NCBI RefSeq assembly: GCF_000745005.1 | Contig: NZ_JQNB01000001.1 | Location: forward strand, 3,713,501 to 3,777,500 | Origin: Luteibacter sp. 9135 | GTDB lineage: Bacteria; Pseudomonadota; Gammaproteobacteria; Xanthomonadales; Rhodanobacteraceae | Direction of reading: 5' to 3' | Length of the DNA stretch: 64,000 nt | Shown here: positions 1-11,014 of the stretch, in pieces | Position numbering within the stretch: the first letter of the stretch is position 1 | Layout of the letters: the number at the start of each line of letters is the position of its first letter | Program-made: the position numbers and the translations under genes | Notes under the pieces: generated by a model | What the model was told of the DNA's origin: nothing | The model's input: only the letters and a program-made list of their open reading frames with translations | The model's database searches: none

Positions 1-1386
1 GCGCGCTACCGCGGCCTGATCTGGCTAGTCTCGGCCGCGTTCTTCATGCAGGCGCTGGACGCGACCATCGTCAACACCGCCGTGCCGGCGATCTCGCAGG
101 CACTGCAGGTGACCCCGCTGAGCATGCGCACGGCGCTCACCAGTTACGTACTCACGCTGGCCATCTTCATCCCGATGAGCCCCTGGCTGTGCGATCGCTT
201 CGGCACGCGCCGGGTCTTCGGCGGTGCCATCCTCGTGTTCGCCATCGGCTCGCTACTGTGCGGCGTGGCGCAGAGCCTGCCGCAACTGGTGGCCGCGCGC
301 ATCGTCCAGGGCCTGGGCGGCGCGGCGCTGATGCCGGTGGGACGCTATGTGCTGGTACGCAGCATCGACCGCCGCCAGTTCGTCAGCGCCATGACCACCG
401 TGGCCACGTTCGGCCTGCTCGGTTCCGTCGTCGGCCCGCTGATCGGTGGCGCGCTGGTGGAGTTCACCAACTGGCGCCTGATCTTCCTGATCAACGTGCC
501 GGTGGGTATCGTCGGGCTGGTGCTGAACCGGCGCGAGATGCCCGAGTACCGGCTCGAGCAGCCCCATCGTTTCGACACCACCGGTTTCATCCTGTTCGCG
601 GGTGCGTCCGCGCTGCTGCTGATGGCGGCGGAGACGGCCGGCGTCCGCGGGCACGGGCTCGAGGTGGCCGGCTACGCGTTGGCGGCGGTGGCCAGCGCCG
701 TGCTTTACGTGCGGCACAGCCGGCGCACCGAGTTTCCCGTCAGCGATCTCTCGTTGCTTAAAGTGCGCAGCGTGTGGGTCGCGCTGGCCGGCAACCTGTT
801 CACCCGGCTGGGCGTGTCGGGCATGTACCTGCTGCTGGTGCTGTTCCTGCAGATCGGCTGCGGCTGGTCGCCGCTGGTGGCCGGCATGATGATGGTGCCG
901 CAGGCCATCGGTTCGATCACGGTCAAGCCCTTCATCAACCGGCTGCTGACCCGCTTCGGCTATCGGCGGCTGCTGCTGGGCAACACGTTCGCCGTGTCCG
1001 CGGTGCTGTGTTCGTTCGCCCTGCTCTCGGCGGATACGCCGCCCTGGATCATCATCGTCTTCGTGTATGTCTACGGTGCGGTGATGTCGCTGCAGTACAC
1101 CTCGATGAACACCCTGGCCTATGTGGACCTGGACGTCCGCTATGCGTCGCAGGCCTCGTCCATGGCCTCGACCGCGCAATACCTGTCGATGAGCTTCGGT
1201 ATCGCCCTGGCGTCGTTGCTGATGGCGGCGTTTCTCGGCTCGCACAACGCGCAGGGCTATGTCTGGGCGTTCCGCTGGGCCGTGATCGTGCTGGGCCTGA
1301 TCACGCTGGCGGCCAGCTGGATCTTCAGTCGCCTGCACGATCCGCGGACGGCGCACGACCGCTCCGCGACGCCTGGTACGCCGTAA
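1..1386 (+). CDS. MFS drug/proton antiporter, DHA2 (EmrB/HsrA-like) family, 5' end missing
   Basis: Inner-membrane major facilitator superfamily exporter. The frame is open from the first base of the window (A-R-Y-R-G-L-I-W-L-V...), so the start codon lies upstream and the ATG at 46 is internal. The segment DATIVNTAVPAIS in the first membrane helix is the DHA2 hallmark; it is followed by the loop motif CDRFGTRR and by GLGGAALMPVGR in helix 4. About 460 codons are present, with alternating hydrophobic helices to the C-terminus, near full length for HsrA/MdtD-like proteins. The last 62 bp overlap the end of the convergent photolyase gene. Substrate cannot be told from sequence. Confidence 0.9.
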   Translation, partial: ARYRGLIWLVSAAFFMQALDATIVNTAVPAISQALQVTPLSMRTALTSYVLTLAIFIPMSPWLCDRFGTRRVFGGAILVFAIGSLLCGVAQSLPQLVAARIVQGLGGAALMPVGRYVLVRSIDRRQFVSAMTTVATFGLLGSVVGPLIGGALVEFTNWRLIFLINVPVGIVGLVLNRREMPEYRLEQPHRFDTTGFILFAGASALLLMAAETAGVRGHGLEVAGYALAAVASAVLYVRHSRRTEFPVSDLSLLKVRSVWVALAGNLFTRLGVSGMYLLLVLFLQIGCGWSPLVAGMMMVPQAIGSITVKPFINRLLTRFGYRRLLLGNTFAVSAVLCSFALLSADTPPWIIIVFVYVYGAVMSLQYTSMNTLAYVDLDVRYASQASSMASTAQYLSMSFGIALASLLMAAFLGSHNAQGYVWAFRWAVIVLGLITLAASWIFSRLHDPRTAHDRSATPGTP

Positions 1387-2764
1387 GCGCGCCCTCGCGC
1401 GTGGCCTTGAGATCGACCATGGGGCCCGGGTAACCGGAGGCCTTCAGGAACGCCTCGTCTTCCCACGGCGCGTGCACCAGCCGGCCCGGCGCGTCGCGAA
1501 GTTCGGGCACCCAGCGCCGGATGTATGCGCCGTCCTTGTCGAACCGTTCCGACTGGGTCACGGGGTTGAAGATACGGAAGTACGGCGCCGCGTCCGCACC
1601 GCTGCCGGCCACCCACTGCCAGCCCAGCGAGTTGTTGGCCAGGTCGGCGTCGACCAGCGTGTCCCAGAACCACTTCGACCCCAGCACCCAGTGCTGGCGC
1701 ATGTTCTTGGTCAGCAGGCTGGCCACCAGCATGCGCACGCGGTTGTGCATCCAGCCCGTGGCCCACAGCTCGCGCATGCCCGCATCCACGATGGGGATGC
1801 CGGTCATGCCTCGCTTCCAGCGGCGCAATGCATGGGGGTCGCGCGGGGCCCAGCGGAAGGTGTCGAACTTCGGGTTGAAGTTTTCCCTGGGCGTTTTCGG
1901 AAAATGGAACAGCAGGTGGTGGGCGAATTCCCGCCAGCCCAGCTGGCGCAGGTAGGGCTCGATGTCCGGCGCTTTCTTGTGTCGTGCCGCATGGGCACGA
2001 AGGCCGGCCGCGATCTGCAGCGGCGATATCTCGCCCCAGTGCAGGTGCGGCGACAGGCGCGAGGTACCGTGGCGTGCCGGCAGGTCGCGCCCTTCGACGT
2101 AATGCCCGACGGCATCGTCCGCGAAGAGGTGGAGCATGTCCTGCGCGCCCTGCTCGCCGGGCGTCCACTCGTCGAAGCCCCTGGCCCAGTCGCGCGTGGG
2201 CAGCAGGCCCAGGTCGTCCAGCGCGACGGACCGCGGCAGCTTGCCCAGATGCATCGACGCCGGCGCCTCCACGGCAGCCACGGCGTCGATGCGCGTGCGC
2301 AGGTTGCGCCAGAAGGGGGTGAACACCCGGTAGGGTTCGTCCTGCTTCGTCGCGACCTCCCAGGGCTCGCACCACAGCGAGGCGTTGAACGAGGCGACGT
2401 CGATGCCGTCGGCTTCGAGGGCCTTGCGCACGGCTTTGTCCCGCCGGATCACCCGCGGTTCGTACAGCCGGTTGAAGTAGACGGCCGTCGCGCCGGTCGC
2501 CTCGATCGCCGTGCGCAGGGCATCGAGGCTCGGCCCGTGACCGATCTGCAGGGCGCCCCGATGCTTGCCCAGCGAGGCGTCCAGCGCCACCAGCGAATGG
2601 TGCAGCCACCAGCGTCCGGCCGCACCCGGCGCCCATTCGCCCTCCTCGTCGGGCGCGTGGATGTAGAGCGGCACGACCTGGTCGTGCGCCTCCAGGGCCG
2701 CCAGCAGGGCCGGGTTATCGGCAAGGCGGAGGTCGCGTCGGAACCACATGAGGGCGGTAGTCAT
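1325..2764 (-). CDS. phrB: Deoxyribodipyrimidine photolyase (class I CPD photolyase)
   Basis: Light-driven flavoenzyme that splits cyclobutane pyrimidine dimers in DNA. The N-terminus LMWFRRDLRLADNPAL is the antenna-binding photolyase domain; the FAD-binding half carries the signature around DLANNSLGWQWVAGSG, followed by FRIFNPVTQSERFD. About 479 residues, normal for class I. An upstream in-frame ATG at 2779 would add MDTRA; the ATG at 2764 puts the conserved N-terminus at the usual distance and is preferred. The C-terminal tail runs into the end of the convergent MFS gene. It is divergent from the glycine-zipper gene, with 118 bp between the starts. A cryptochrome-like role cannot be excluded from sequence. 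Confidence 0.93.
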   Translation of the reverse strand: MTTALMWFRRDLRLADNPALLAALEAHDQVVPLYIHAPDEEGEWAPGAAGRWWLHHSLVALDASLGKHRGALQIGHGPSLDALRTAIEATGATAVYFNRLYEPRVIRRDKAVRKALEADGIDVASFNASLWCEPWEVATKQDEPYRVFTPFWRNLRTRIDAVAAVEAPASMHLGKLPRSVALDDLGLLPTRDWARGFDEWTPGEQGAQDMLHLFADDAVGHYVEGRDLPARHGTSRLSPHLHWGEISPLQIAAGLRAHAARHKKAPDIEPYLRQLGWREFAHHLLFHFPKTPRENFNPKFDTFRWAPRDPHALRRWKRGMTGIPIVDAGMRELWATGWMHNRVRMLVASLLTKNMRQHWVLGSKWFWDTLVDADLANNSLGWQWVAGSGADAAPYFRIFNPVTQSERFDKDGAYIRRWVPELRDAPGRLVHAPWEDEAFLKASGYPGPMVDLKATREGALTAYQASRSGRAPSADRAGD

Positions 2765-2882
2765 CGCCCTAGTATCCAAGGTTTGCGTGACGCGTGGATC
2801 GCGCTCGCCATCCGTTCAGCAGCAATGCTTAGACTGGTGCCACTACGGCCCCTGTTTCCGCCGTCGATCAAGGAGTGACTCC

Positions 2883-3332
2883 ATGCATATCAAGACCGTC
2901 CTCGGCCTCCCCTTGGCCGCCCTTCTCGCCACGGCGGTCGTCGCTCCCGCGTCGGCCGCCACCCTAACCCGCAGCGACGGCATCTATGTCCGCTGCGACC
3001 AGTGCGGCGTGGTGCAGAGCATCGAACACAACGTCGTCCAGGGCCGTGACCACGGCACCGCCGGCGCCGTCATCGGCGCCATCGCCGGCGGCGTGCTCGG
3101 CAATCAGGTCGGTCGCGGCAACGGCCGCAAGCTGGCCACGGTCGGCGGCGCCGTCGGCGGCGGCTTCGCCGGCAACGCCATCGGCAAGGGCGGCGGCAGC
3201 GAGAGCTACACCCTCCGCCTGAAGATGGGCGCCGGCGGCTACAGCAATGTCCAGGTCAAGGACGCCAGCGCCGTCCGCGAAGGCGACATCGTGGTCGTCG
3301 ACGAAAACGGCAACGTCTCCCGCGTTCAATAA
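2883..3332 (+). CDS. Glycine-zipper 2TM-domain envelope protein (17 kDa surface antigen/SlyB-like)
   Basis: Small exported envelope protein of 149 residues. The first 25 residues form a classic signal peptide (charged start, hydrophobic core, cleavage near APASA); no lipobox cysteine is visible, so it is probably not a lipoprotein. Residues about 60-100 are a run of glycine-zipper repeats (AGAVIGAIAGGVLGNQVG, then GGAVGGGFAGNAIGKG) of the Rick_17kDa_Anti/glycine-zipper 2TM type, followed by a small C-terminal domain. The start at 2883 was chosen over the in-frame ATG at 2748 because AAGGAG lies at 2870-2875 and the signal peptide begins here. A strong terminator follows at 3436. Family members are linked to envelope integrity; the precise role is unknown. 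Confidence 0.85.
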   Translation: MHIKTVLGLPLAALLATAVVAPASAATLTRSDGIYVRCDQCGVVQSIEHNVVQGRDHGTAGAVIGAIAGGVLGNQVGRGNGRKLATVGGAVGGGFAGNAIGKGGGSESYTLRLKMGAGGYSNVQVKDASAVREGDIVVVDENGNVSRVQ

Positions 3333-3356
3333 TCCCCGCCACCTTGCGTCGCCGGC

Positions 3357-3379
3357 GTAGGAGCGCACGATGTGCGCGA
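3357..3379 (+). repeat. REP-like short palindrome, single copy
   Basis: Begins GTAGGAGCGCAC and continues GATGTGCGCGA: a 6-bp palindromic stem (GCGCAC/GTGCGC) with a conserved GTAGGA head. The same unit recurs near 19.2, 22.7, 22.8 and 23.2 kb, always outside genes. It resembles the REP family of Pseudomonas and Xanthomonads. Confidence 0.7.
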
Positions 3380-3435
3380 TCCCGGCCTGCGCCATGCCAG
3401 CATCATGGCGCCATGCACCAAGCCAACACCGAGAG

Positions 3436-3471
3436 CCCCAGAGCCGGATCCCATCCGCTCTGGGGTTTTTT
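3436..3471 (+). terminator. Rho-independent terminator of the glycine-zipper gene
   Basis: Perfect 9-bp stem CCCCAGAGC/GCTCTGGGG (3436-3444 with 3457-3465), 12-nt loop, then six T residues. It ends five bases before the stop codon of the convergent lpxK gene. Confidence 0.9.
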
Positions 3472-3475
3472 CATA

Positions 3476-4456
3476 TCAAGACCGACCCGCCACCCTCGCC
3501 GCCACCGCATCGTAAAACGACTCCGGCAACACCGCCCTCACCGGCACGCGCCACCAGTTCTCCCGAGCGAAATCCCGGCACTTCACCGCGTCCTTATCCG
3601 TCATCAACACCGGGCAACCATCGGCGAAGGTGAAGTCGTCACGGGTGAACGCGTGGTGGTCGGCGAACGGATGCCCATCCACCGTGATCCCCTGCGCAGC
3701 CAAGCTGGCGAAGAAGCGCGCCGGGTGACCGATGCCGGCGACCGCGTGCGCGGGACGCCCCGCGAATTCCGCCAGCGGCACGCTACGCGACGGGTCGGCC
3801 ATGTTGACGGCGATGCCCCCTTGCAGGCTCATCGCGATTTCGCCAGGCTGCGCGGCATCACCGTTGACCACGATGAAATCCACCCGCGCCAACCGGCTGG
3901 CGGGCTCGCGCAGCGGGCCGGCGGGCAGCAGGTGGCCGTTGCCCAGACGGCGTTCACCGTCGATCACGCAGATCTCCACGTCACGGCCCAGCCGATGGTG
4001 CTGCAAGCCGTCGTCGGCGAGGATCAGGTCGCATCCCGCGTCGATGAGCAACTGCGCGGCTTCGGGGCGCTCGCGGCCGATGGCGACGGGAAAGCCGCTC
4101 TGGCGTATGAGCGCAGGTTCGTCGCCGACCTTCGCCGGCGCATCCTCCCGGCCGAGCAGCCATGGGCCGCGTTCACTGCCACCGTACCCTCGGCTGACGA
4201 TGCCCGGGCGGAAACCGCGCTCGCGCATGGCGTGGGCCAACGCAACGATCAGGGGTGTCTTGCCGGTGCCACCGAGGGTGATGTTGCCCACCACCACCAC
4301 GGGCACCGACAGCCTGACCACGGCCGAGGGATCCCGGCGAAAGCGCCGCGCGCGCTGGCGCACCACGGCGCGGTACAGCGCTTCCAGCGGACGTGTCCAC
4401 AACGGAGGTGACCCACCGCCGTACCACCGTCGCTGCAGGGAATCGCCAAGGGCCAC
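3476..4456 (-). CDS. lpxK: Tetraacyldisaccharide 4'-kinase
   Basis: Lipid A biosynthesis enzyme that phosphorylates the 4' position of tetraacyldisaccharide 1-phosphate at the inner face of the inner membrane. The N-terminus has the membrane-associated segment seen in LpxK, followed by the P-loop VVGNITLGGTGKTPL (residues about 52-66) and the family segment GIVSRGYGG; DLILADDGLQHHRLGRD is the second conserved block. 326 residues is the usual length. It starts with GTG and lies two bases behind msbA, so it is the last gene of exbB-exbD-msbA-lpxK, an order typical of Xanthomonadales. Function is very secure. Confidence 0.96.
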   Translation of the reverse strand: MALGDSLQRRWYGGGSPPLWTRPLEALYRAVVRQRARRFRRDPSAVVRLSVPVVVVGNITLGGTGKTPLIVALAHAMRERGFRPGIVSRGYGGSERGPWLLGREDAPAKVGDEPALIRQSGFPVAIGRERPEAAQLLIDAGCDLILADDGLQHHRLGRDVEICVIDGERRLGNGHLLPAGPLREPASRLARVDFIVVNGDAAQPGEIAMSLQGGIAVNMADPSRSVPLAEFAGRPAHAVAGIGHPARFFASLAAQGITVDGHPFADHHAFTRDDFTFADGCPVLMTDKDAVKCRDFARENWWRVPVRAVLPESFYDAVAARVAGRS

Positions 4457-4458
4457 GG

Positions 4459-6230
<1,772 letters not shown>

Positions 6231-6234
<4 letters not shown>

Positions 6235-6659
6235 GGCTTGGCCGTTCCTTCGGAAGGCGTGGTGGCGATGGACAACCGCGTGAAGCCGACCTGGCCCAGC
6301 GCATCCATGGCGCGCACCACGTTCTGGTGGGGCGTCATCGCGTCGGCACGGATCACCACCAGGCGGTTGCGGTCGTCGCCGGCGGCGCGCTGGATGGCCG
6401 TCTTCAGGGGCTCGATACCCTCGCCCATCACTTCATCGCTGCCCACGGCGTAGTGCCCGTCGCGGTCGATGACCACGTTGAGTGCGTTGTCGGTGCCCTC
6501 GCGCGCCTCGCCGTCGGCCTTGGGCAGGTCGACCTTGAGCCGCGAGTGCTGGACGAAGGTGGTGCTGAGCACGAAGAACATCAGCAGGGTGAGCAGGACG
6601 TCGATCAGCGAGATCACGTTGATCTCGAAGTCGTCCTCGCGACGGGAGCCGATGCGCAT
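6231..6659 (-). CDS. exbD: ExbD/TolR-type biopolymer transport protein (lipid A operon copy)
   Basis: Single-span inner-membrane subunit of a proton-driven ExbB-ExbD motor. After a short cytoplasmic start, residues about 13-35 form the one transmembrane helix (INVISLIDVLLTLLMFFVLST), with the functional aspartate in LIDVLL. The periplasmic remainder is a TolR/ExbD fold ending VGFTRLSIATTPSEG. 142 residues, standard. It sits between exbB and msbA and overlaps msbA by four bases. In Xanthomonadales this pair is stably linked to msbA-lpxK; whether it energises TonB, Tol or envelope lipid transport is not evident. It is one of two ExbD genes in the window. Confidence 0.9.
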
Positions 6660-6662
6660 GGA

Positions 6663-7322
6663 TCAACCGGCCTGCGGCGCGGCGGTGTCCGCCGCGGCAG
6701 GGCGACGGCGCGCGGCGGGACGTGCCGCCGAGAGGTCATCGAGCAACGCGGTGGCTTCCTTTTCCATCTGCACCACGTAACCACCCACCTTCGAGCGGAA
6801 ATAACGGTGCAGCACGTAGGCCGGAATCGAGACGATCAGGCCGAACGCCGTGCAGATCAGGGCCTCGCCGATGCCGCCGGCCATGCGCGTGGGATCGCCG
6901 ATGCCGCCGGCCATCACGCCCATGAACATGCGGATCAGGCCGATGACCGTGCCCAGCAGGCCCAGCAGCGGCCCGATGAGGGCGATGGTGCCCAGCGTGT
7001 TGAGGTAACGCTCCATGCGATGGACCACATGGCGACCGCTGTCCTCGATCCGCTCCTTGATGATCTCGCGGGGGCGATCGCGCACGGCCAGCGCGCCGGC
7101 GAACAGTTCACCCAAGGGCGAGCCCTTCTCCAGCGCCGCGAGGTGGCCGGCATCCAGCTGGGCGGAACGCGCCCACTGGCGCACTTCGTCGCCCAGTCCT
7201 GGCGGCAGTACCGCCGCGCGGCGCAGTGCCCAGAAGCGTTCGAACACGATCGCCATGGCGACCAGCGAGCAGATCAGGATCGGCAGCAATGCCCAGCCGC
7301 CAGCGAGAAGGATCTCGAGCAC
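6663..7322 (-). CDS. exbB: MotA/TolQ/ExbB proton channel protein (lipid A operon copy)
   Basis: Three-helix inner-membrane proton-channel subunit, partner of the ExbD directly downstream. First helix at about 1-28 (LLAGGWALLPILICSLVAMAIVFERFW). The paired helices at about 115-180 carry the family motif LGTIALIGPLLGLLGTVIGLIRMF and the TAFGLIVSIPAYVLHRYF block. 219 residues, as expected. The apparent start is GTG at 7322 with only a weak ribosome site. It is the first gene of exbB-exbD-msbA-lpxK, so the operon promoter should lie in the 80 bp before it; TATGAT on the minus strand (about 7356-7361) is a possible -10 box without a good -35. Confidence 0.9.
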   Translation of the reverse strand: MLEILLAGGWALLPILICSLVAMAIVFERFWALRRAAVLPPGLGDEVRQWARSAQLDAGHLAALEKGSPLGELFAGALAVRDRPREIIKERIEDSGRHVVHRMERYLNTLGTIALIGPLLGLLGTVIGLIRMFMGVMAGGIGDPTRMAGGIGEALICTAFGLIVSIPAYVLHRYFRSKVGGYVVQMEKEATALLDDLSAARPAARRRPAAADTAAPQAG

Positions 7323-7373
7323 GTGAACCCCGGAGGTACGTTTGAGTCAGGGCGACATCATAGCAGGGCACGT

Positions 7374-7396
7374 GGCGGGGGCTGGACGCCCCCGCC
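7374..7396 (-). terminator. Strong GC hairpin after the GH92 gene, possible terminator
   Basis: Perfect 9-bp stem GGCGGGGGC/GCCCCCGCC with a 5-nt loop, seven bases past the stop of the mannosidase gene and ahead of exbB on the same strand. There is no T tract, so intrinsic termination is uncertain; it may stall polymerase or protect the mRNA end. Confidence 0.4.
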
Positions 7397-7403
7397 CGTC
7401 CGC

Positions 7404-10400
7404 TCACCGATGGCCGAGGAACTCCACCTCGCCCAGGTCGATACCCGCGCCCGGGTTCGCGGCCACCAGCCGCAGGCGGTACCAGGCATAGGCGCCGGGA
7501 GCCGATACAGCGAAGGCCCGCGTCTGCCGGCGCCACGGCCAGGCCTGGCCCTGGCGCTGGTCCACGGTGGTGTAATGCTTGCCGTCGCTGGAACCTTCCA
7601 GCACCCAGCCCGACGCGTCCGCCGCCGTGGCCGCGGAGGTCAGCGTCAGCATCCGCACCGTTACCGGCGCATCGAAGTGCCAGCCGACGCTGGCCCCCTT
7701 GCCGTCGAGATGGGCCGTGGTGTCCGAGGTGTTGTCGAACAACCTGGCCAGATCACCCGCCGGCGCCGACCCGAAGGCCTTGCCACCCGACGCGGTCAGG
7801 TCGACCAGCGGCGCCGGTTTGCTGCCTTCGGCGCTGATCGATGCCGGCAGTGCGTCGGCGCTCGTACCCCACGTGGAGGGGCTGGGGCCCATGGTGAAGT
7901 CCAGGGTGGCGCCGCGGGCCAGCAGCTCGTGCGGCAGCGTCACGCTGTTCCATGGCTGGCCGTTGACCGTGAGCGACTGCACGTAGCGGTTGGTGTCACT
8001 GACGCCCGGCGCGCGGATGTCGATGGCCGCGCCATTTTCCAGGCGGATGGTCATGTGCGGGAAGTGCGGCGCGCCGACCACGTACTCCGGCGTGCCCATG
8101 CGCAGCGGATAGAAACCCGCGGCACCGAACAGCCACCACGCCGACATCTCGCCATTGTCTTCGTCGCCGGGATAGCCCTGGCCGATCTCGCTGCCCACGT
8201 ACAGCCGCGACACGGCATCGCGCAGCTTGTCCTCGGTCTTCCACGGCTGGCCGGCCTCGTCGTACATCCAGATGATGTGGTGCGAGGGCTGGTTGGAGTG
8301 GCCGTACTGGCCCATCCGCACGTCGCGCGCTTCCAGCATCTCGTGGATCACGTCGCCGTAATCGCCCACATCGAACGTGCCGGGCGTGCTGAAGAACTGG
8401 TCCAGCTTGGCGGCCAGCGCAGCGCGGCCGCCATAGAGTGCGGCCAGTCCGGCGCCATCCTGCGGCGCATGGAAAGCCATGTTCCAGGCGTTGGTCTCGG
8501 TGTAGTCGCCACCCCAGCGCGTCGGGTTGAAGTCCTTGTCGTTCCAGCGCCACTTGCCGGCGGGATCGCGTGCGACGAAGAAGCCCACCGCCGGATCGAA
8601 CAGGTTCGCGTAACCCAGCGCCCGCGAGCGATACCAGGCGGCATCGTCCGCATAGGCGGCATAACCGCCGGACGAGCGGGTGTCCTTCGCCAGCGCCGCG
8701 GCGAGGTTGCCGATGGCGAAATCGTTGATGTAGCCGTCCATCGACCAGGACAGGCCCTCGTTAACCGTGTCGTCGGTGTAACCGTTGAACAACGAACGCT
8801 GGATGCCCTTGCGGCCCGCGCCCTTCACGTCGCTGACGGTGGACGCGTTGCGTATGGCGGACTGGTAGAACGACGCGACGTCGAAGTTGCGCACGCCCTT
8901 CAGCCACGCATCCGCGAACGCCACGTCGGAGCTGGTGCCCACCATCAGGTCGGCATAACCGGGCGACGACCAGCGGGCGATCCAGCCACCGTCGCGGTAC
9001 TGCTGCACGAAGCCGTCGATCATCCTGCCCGCCTCGGTCGGCGTCAGCAGCACGTACGCCGGCCAGGCGGTGCGGTAGGTGTCCCAGAAGCCGTTGTTGA
9101 CGTAGGGCTGGCCGTCCACCACGCGCGCGCCGGTCTGCGTGGCGGTGTTCTCGCCCGCCGCGGCGGAGAACGGACTGGCGTAGCGCCAGACGGGCTGGTC
9201 CTTTGTACCCGTATTTTCGTAGGCGTGGTTCGGGTAGAGGAACAGCCGATAGAGGTTCGAGTAGAGGATGGTCCGCTCGTCCGGCGTCGCCCCTTCCACC
9301 TGGATCATGCCCAGGCGCTCGTCCCACGCGTTGCGGGCCCGCTCGCGCACGCCGTCGAACGTATCCGTCGTGGCGATTTCCTGCACGAGGTTGGCCTTGG
9401 CTTGGTCGACCGAGATCAGCGAGGTGGCGATACGCATCGTGACCGTACGCTCGCCCTTCTTCGCGGTGTCGAAGCCGAACCAGGCGGAGGCGGCATCACG
9501 CTTCTCGCCCGTGAGCCGACCGCTCTCGGCTACGTCCCGGTCGAACTCGGCGTAGAAGAACAGGCGCGTGGCGCCCGTGGACAAGCCACTGCGGACGTCC
9601 GACCAGCCCTGGATGGCACGATGGCCCGGGTCGAGCGTCACCGCGGCCTTCTCGTCGAGGTTGTCGAACACCAGTTGCGATCGCTTGCCGGTAAAGGTGA
9701 AGCGGAACATCGCGGCATGGTCGGTCGGCGTGATCTCGGTGGTCAGGCCGTTGTCAAAACGCACCCGGTAATAGTCGGGGTGGGCCACCTCGGCGTCGTG
9801 ACCGAAGGACAAGGCGCGCGTCTCGCGCTTCAGCGTCGGCGCACCCGTGGTCGCCTGGGCCGGCATCACCTGGAAGGTCTGGCGCTCGCCCATCCACGGG
9901 CTGGGCTCGTGGGACAGGGCGAAGGCCTCGATCCGCGGCCGGTTGTCGGGGCCGTTGCGCTCCTGGTACTGGTAGAGCCAGTTGGACCCGGCGTTGGTGA
10001 CGGGCGTCCAGAAATTGAACCCGTGCGGCAGGGCCACTGCCGGGAAGTTGTTGCCACGCGAGAAATTGGCGTTCGCGTTCGAGCCGCGGCGCGTGTCCAC
10101 GTAGTCGGTGGGGTGCGTGCTGTTTACCGGCGTGACGGTGCCGATGCGGATGTCGTCCACATAGCCCTCGAAGGCCTTGCCCGGCGGCGCATCGGCGACC
10201 AACTCGATCGCCTTGACGCGACGTCCCCGCGCCACCGCACCCAGGTCTACGCTGACGTAGTTCCACTGGTCGGGATAGAGCACGCGTCCTTCGCCCTGCC
10301 CCTTCGCGGTCGCGCGCACCCGATGCTGGTCGCGTGCCGCCGTGGTGGACAGCCGCGAGCCGTCGTCGAACACCAGGTCCACCGCGACATAGTTCGCCGG

Positions 10401-10772
10401 ATTGGCGAGGTCGTCCTTGTTCGACCGCGGAAAGACCAGCCAGGACAGCGTTGTGCCGTCGCCCGCGCGGATATCGGTATCGAACAAGCGGGCGGCGTTG
10501 GGCGCGCCCGTGGAATTGCCGGCGTAACGCAGGGAATGCGTGCCCGTAAAGCCGACATCGGCCTTGGCGGTGAGTACCGCCTCGGCCGGCGGCCCGCCGA
10601 CCAGGCTGATGTCCAGGCCACCCGCAGTCCGGGTCACCAGGGCGGGATCGCCGGGCTCGAACGAGGTGTCGAAGCGCTGTGCCGCCGTCGTGGCACCCGC
10701 CGGAACGGCCACGGCCGCCATCATGCCGACGACCCACGCCGTCCTGCTCCAACCCTGTTTCGTTCGCGTCAC
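7404..10772 (-). CDS. Secreted GH92-family alpha-mannosidase-like protein with C-terminal F5/8 type C domain
   Basis: Predicted exported glycosidase of 1,122 residues. A signal peptide covers about 1-28 (VVGMMAAVAVPAGA). A jelly-roll region at 30-210 is followed by the GH92 N-domain beginning DYVDTRRGSNANANFSRGNN and the catalytic (alpha/alpha)6 domain with GFWDTYRTAWPAY, GWIARWSSPGYADLMVG and the late block GQGYPGDEDNGEMSAWWLFG, all characteristic of GH92 alpha-1,2-mannosidases. Residues from about 975 form a discoidin/F5/8 type C carbohydrate-binding domain. GH92 enzymes trim alpha-mannosides from N-glycans or yeast mannan. It stands alone: no other glycosidase or SusCD/TonB receptor flanks it. 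Fold assignment is strong; linkage specificity is not known. Confidence 0.88.
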   Translation of the reverse strand: MTRTKQGWSRTAWVVGMMAAVAVPAGATTAAQRFDTSFEPGDPALVTRTAGGLDISLVGGPPAEAVLTAKADVGFTGTHSLRYAGNSTGAPNAARLFDTDIRAGDGTTLSWLVFPRSNKDDLANPANYVAVDLVFDDGSRLSTTAARDQHRVRATAKGQGEGRVLYPDQWNYVSVDLGAVARGRRVKAIELVADAPPGKAFEGYVDDIRIGTVTPVNSTHPTDYVDTRRGSNANANFSRGNNFPAVALPHGFNFWTPVTNAGSNWLYQYQERNGPDNRPRIEAFALSHEPSPWMGERQTFQVMPAQATTGAPTLKRETRALSFGHDAEVAHPDYYRVRFDNGLTTEITPTDHAAMFRFTFTGKRSQLVFDNLDEKAAVTLDPGHRAIQGWSDVRSGLSTGATRLFFYAEFDRDVAESGRLTGEKRDAASAWFGFDTAKKGERTVTMRIATSLISVDQAKANLVQEIATTDTFDGVRERARNAWDERLGMIQVEGATPDERTILYSNLYRLFLYPNHAYENTGTKDQPVWRYASPFSAAAGENTATQTGARVVDGQPYVNNGFWDTYRTAWPAYVLLTPTEAGRMIDGFVQQYRDGGWIARWSSPGYADLMVGTSSDVAFADAWLKGVRNFDVASFYQSAIRNASTVSDVKGAGRKGIQRSLFNGYTDDTVNEGLSWSMDGYINDFAIGNLAAALAKDTRSSGGYAAYADDAAWYRSRALGYANLFDPAVGFFVARDPAGKWRWNDKDFNPTRWGGDYTETNAWNMAFHAPQDGAGLAALYGGRAALAAKLDQFFSTPGTFDVGDYGDVIHEMLEARDVRMGQYGHSNQPSHHIIWMYDEAGQPWKTEDKLRDAVSRLYVGSEIGQGYPGDEDNGEMSAWWLFGAAGFYPLRMGTPEYVVGAPHFPHMTIRLENGAAIDIRAPGVSDTNRYVQSLTVNGQPWNSVTLPHELLARGATLDFTMGPSPSTWGTSADALPASISAEGSKPAPLVDLTASGGKAFGSAPAGDLARLFDNTSDTTAHLDGKGASVGWHFDAPVTVRMLTLTSAATAADASGWVLEGSSDGKHYTTVDQRQGQAWPWRRQTRAFAVSAPGAYAWYRLRLVAANPGAGIDLGEVEFLGHR

Positions 10773-11014
10773 GCGCGTTGCCCCTGGAAGTGCGGAATCA
10801 CCATTTAAATCGTTCTAAATTTCGAAAGTCAAACTGCGGTGCAACAACCCGGGCTGTGTTTCGGCCGAGCCGGATGCGGGCGAGACCACGACGAAAGCGC
10901 ATGGACACCCCGTGCAACGAGTGACGGAACTCAGTCACACGGGGGGCGTGGCCGACAGATGGCCGCAAGGTTTCCGCCTACTTTGAGACCTCACTCATCA
11001 GCGGGGCAAACGAC

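Noticed and set aside
6327..10808. Very long open frame (1,493 codons) on the plus strand opposite exbB and the GH92 gene
   Set aside because: It mirrors real minus-strand genes in high-GC DNA; the translation is His/Arg/Gly/Gln-rich without domains, while the opposite frames have clear families.
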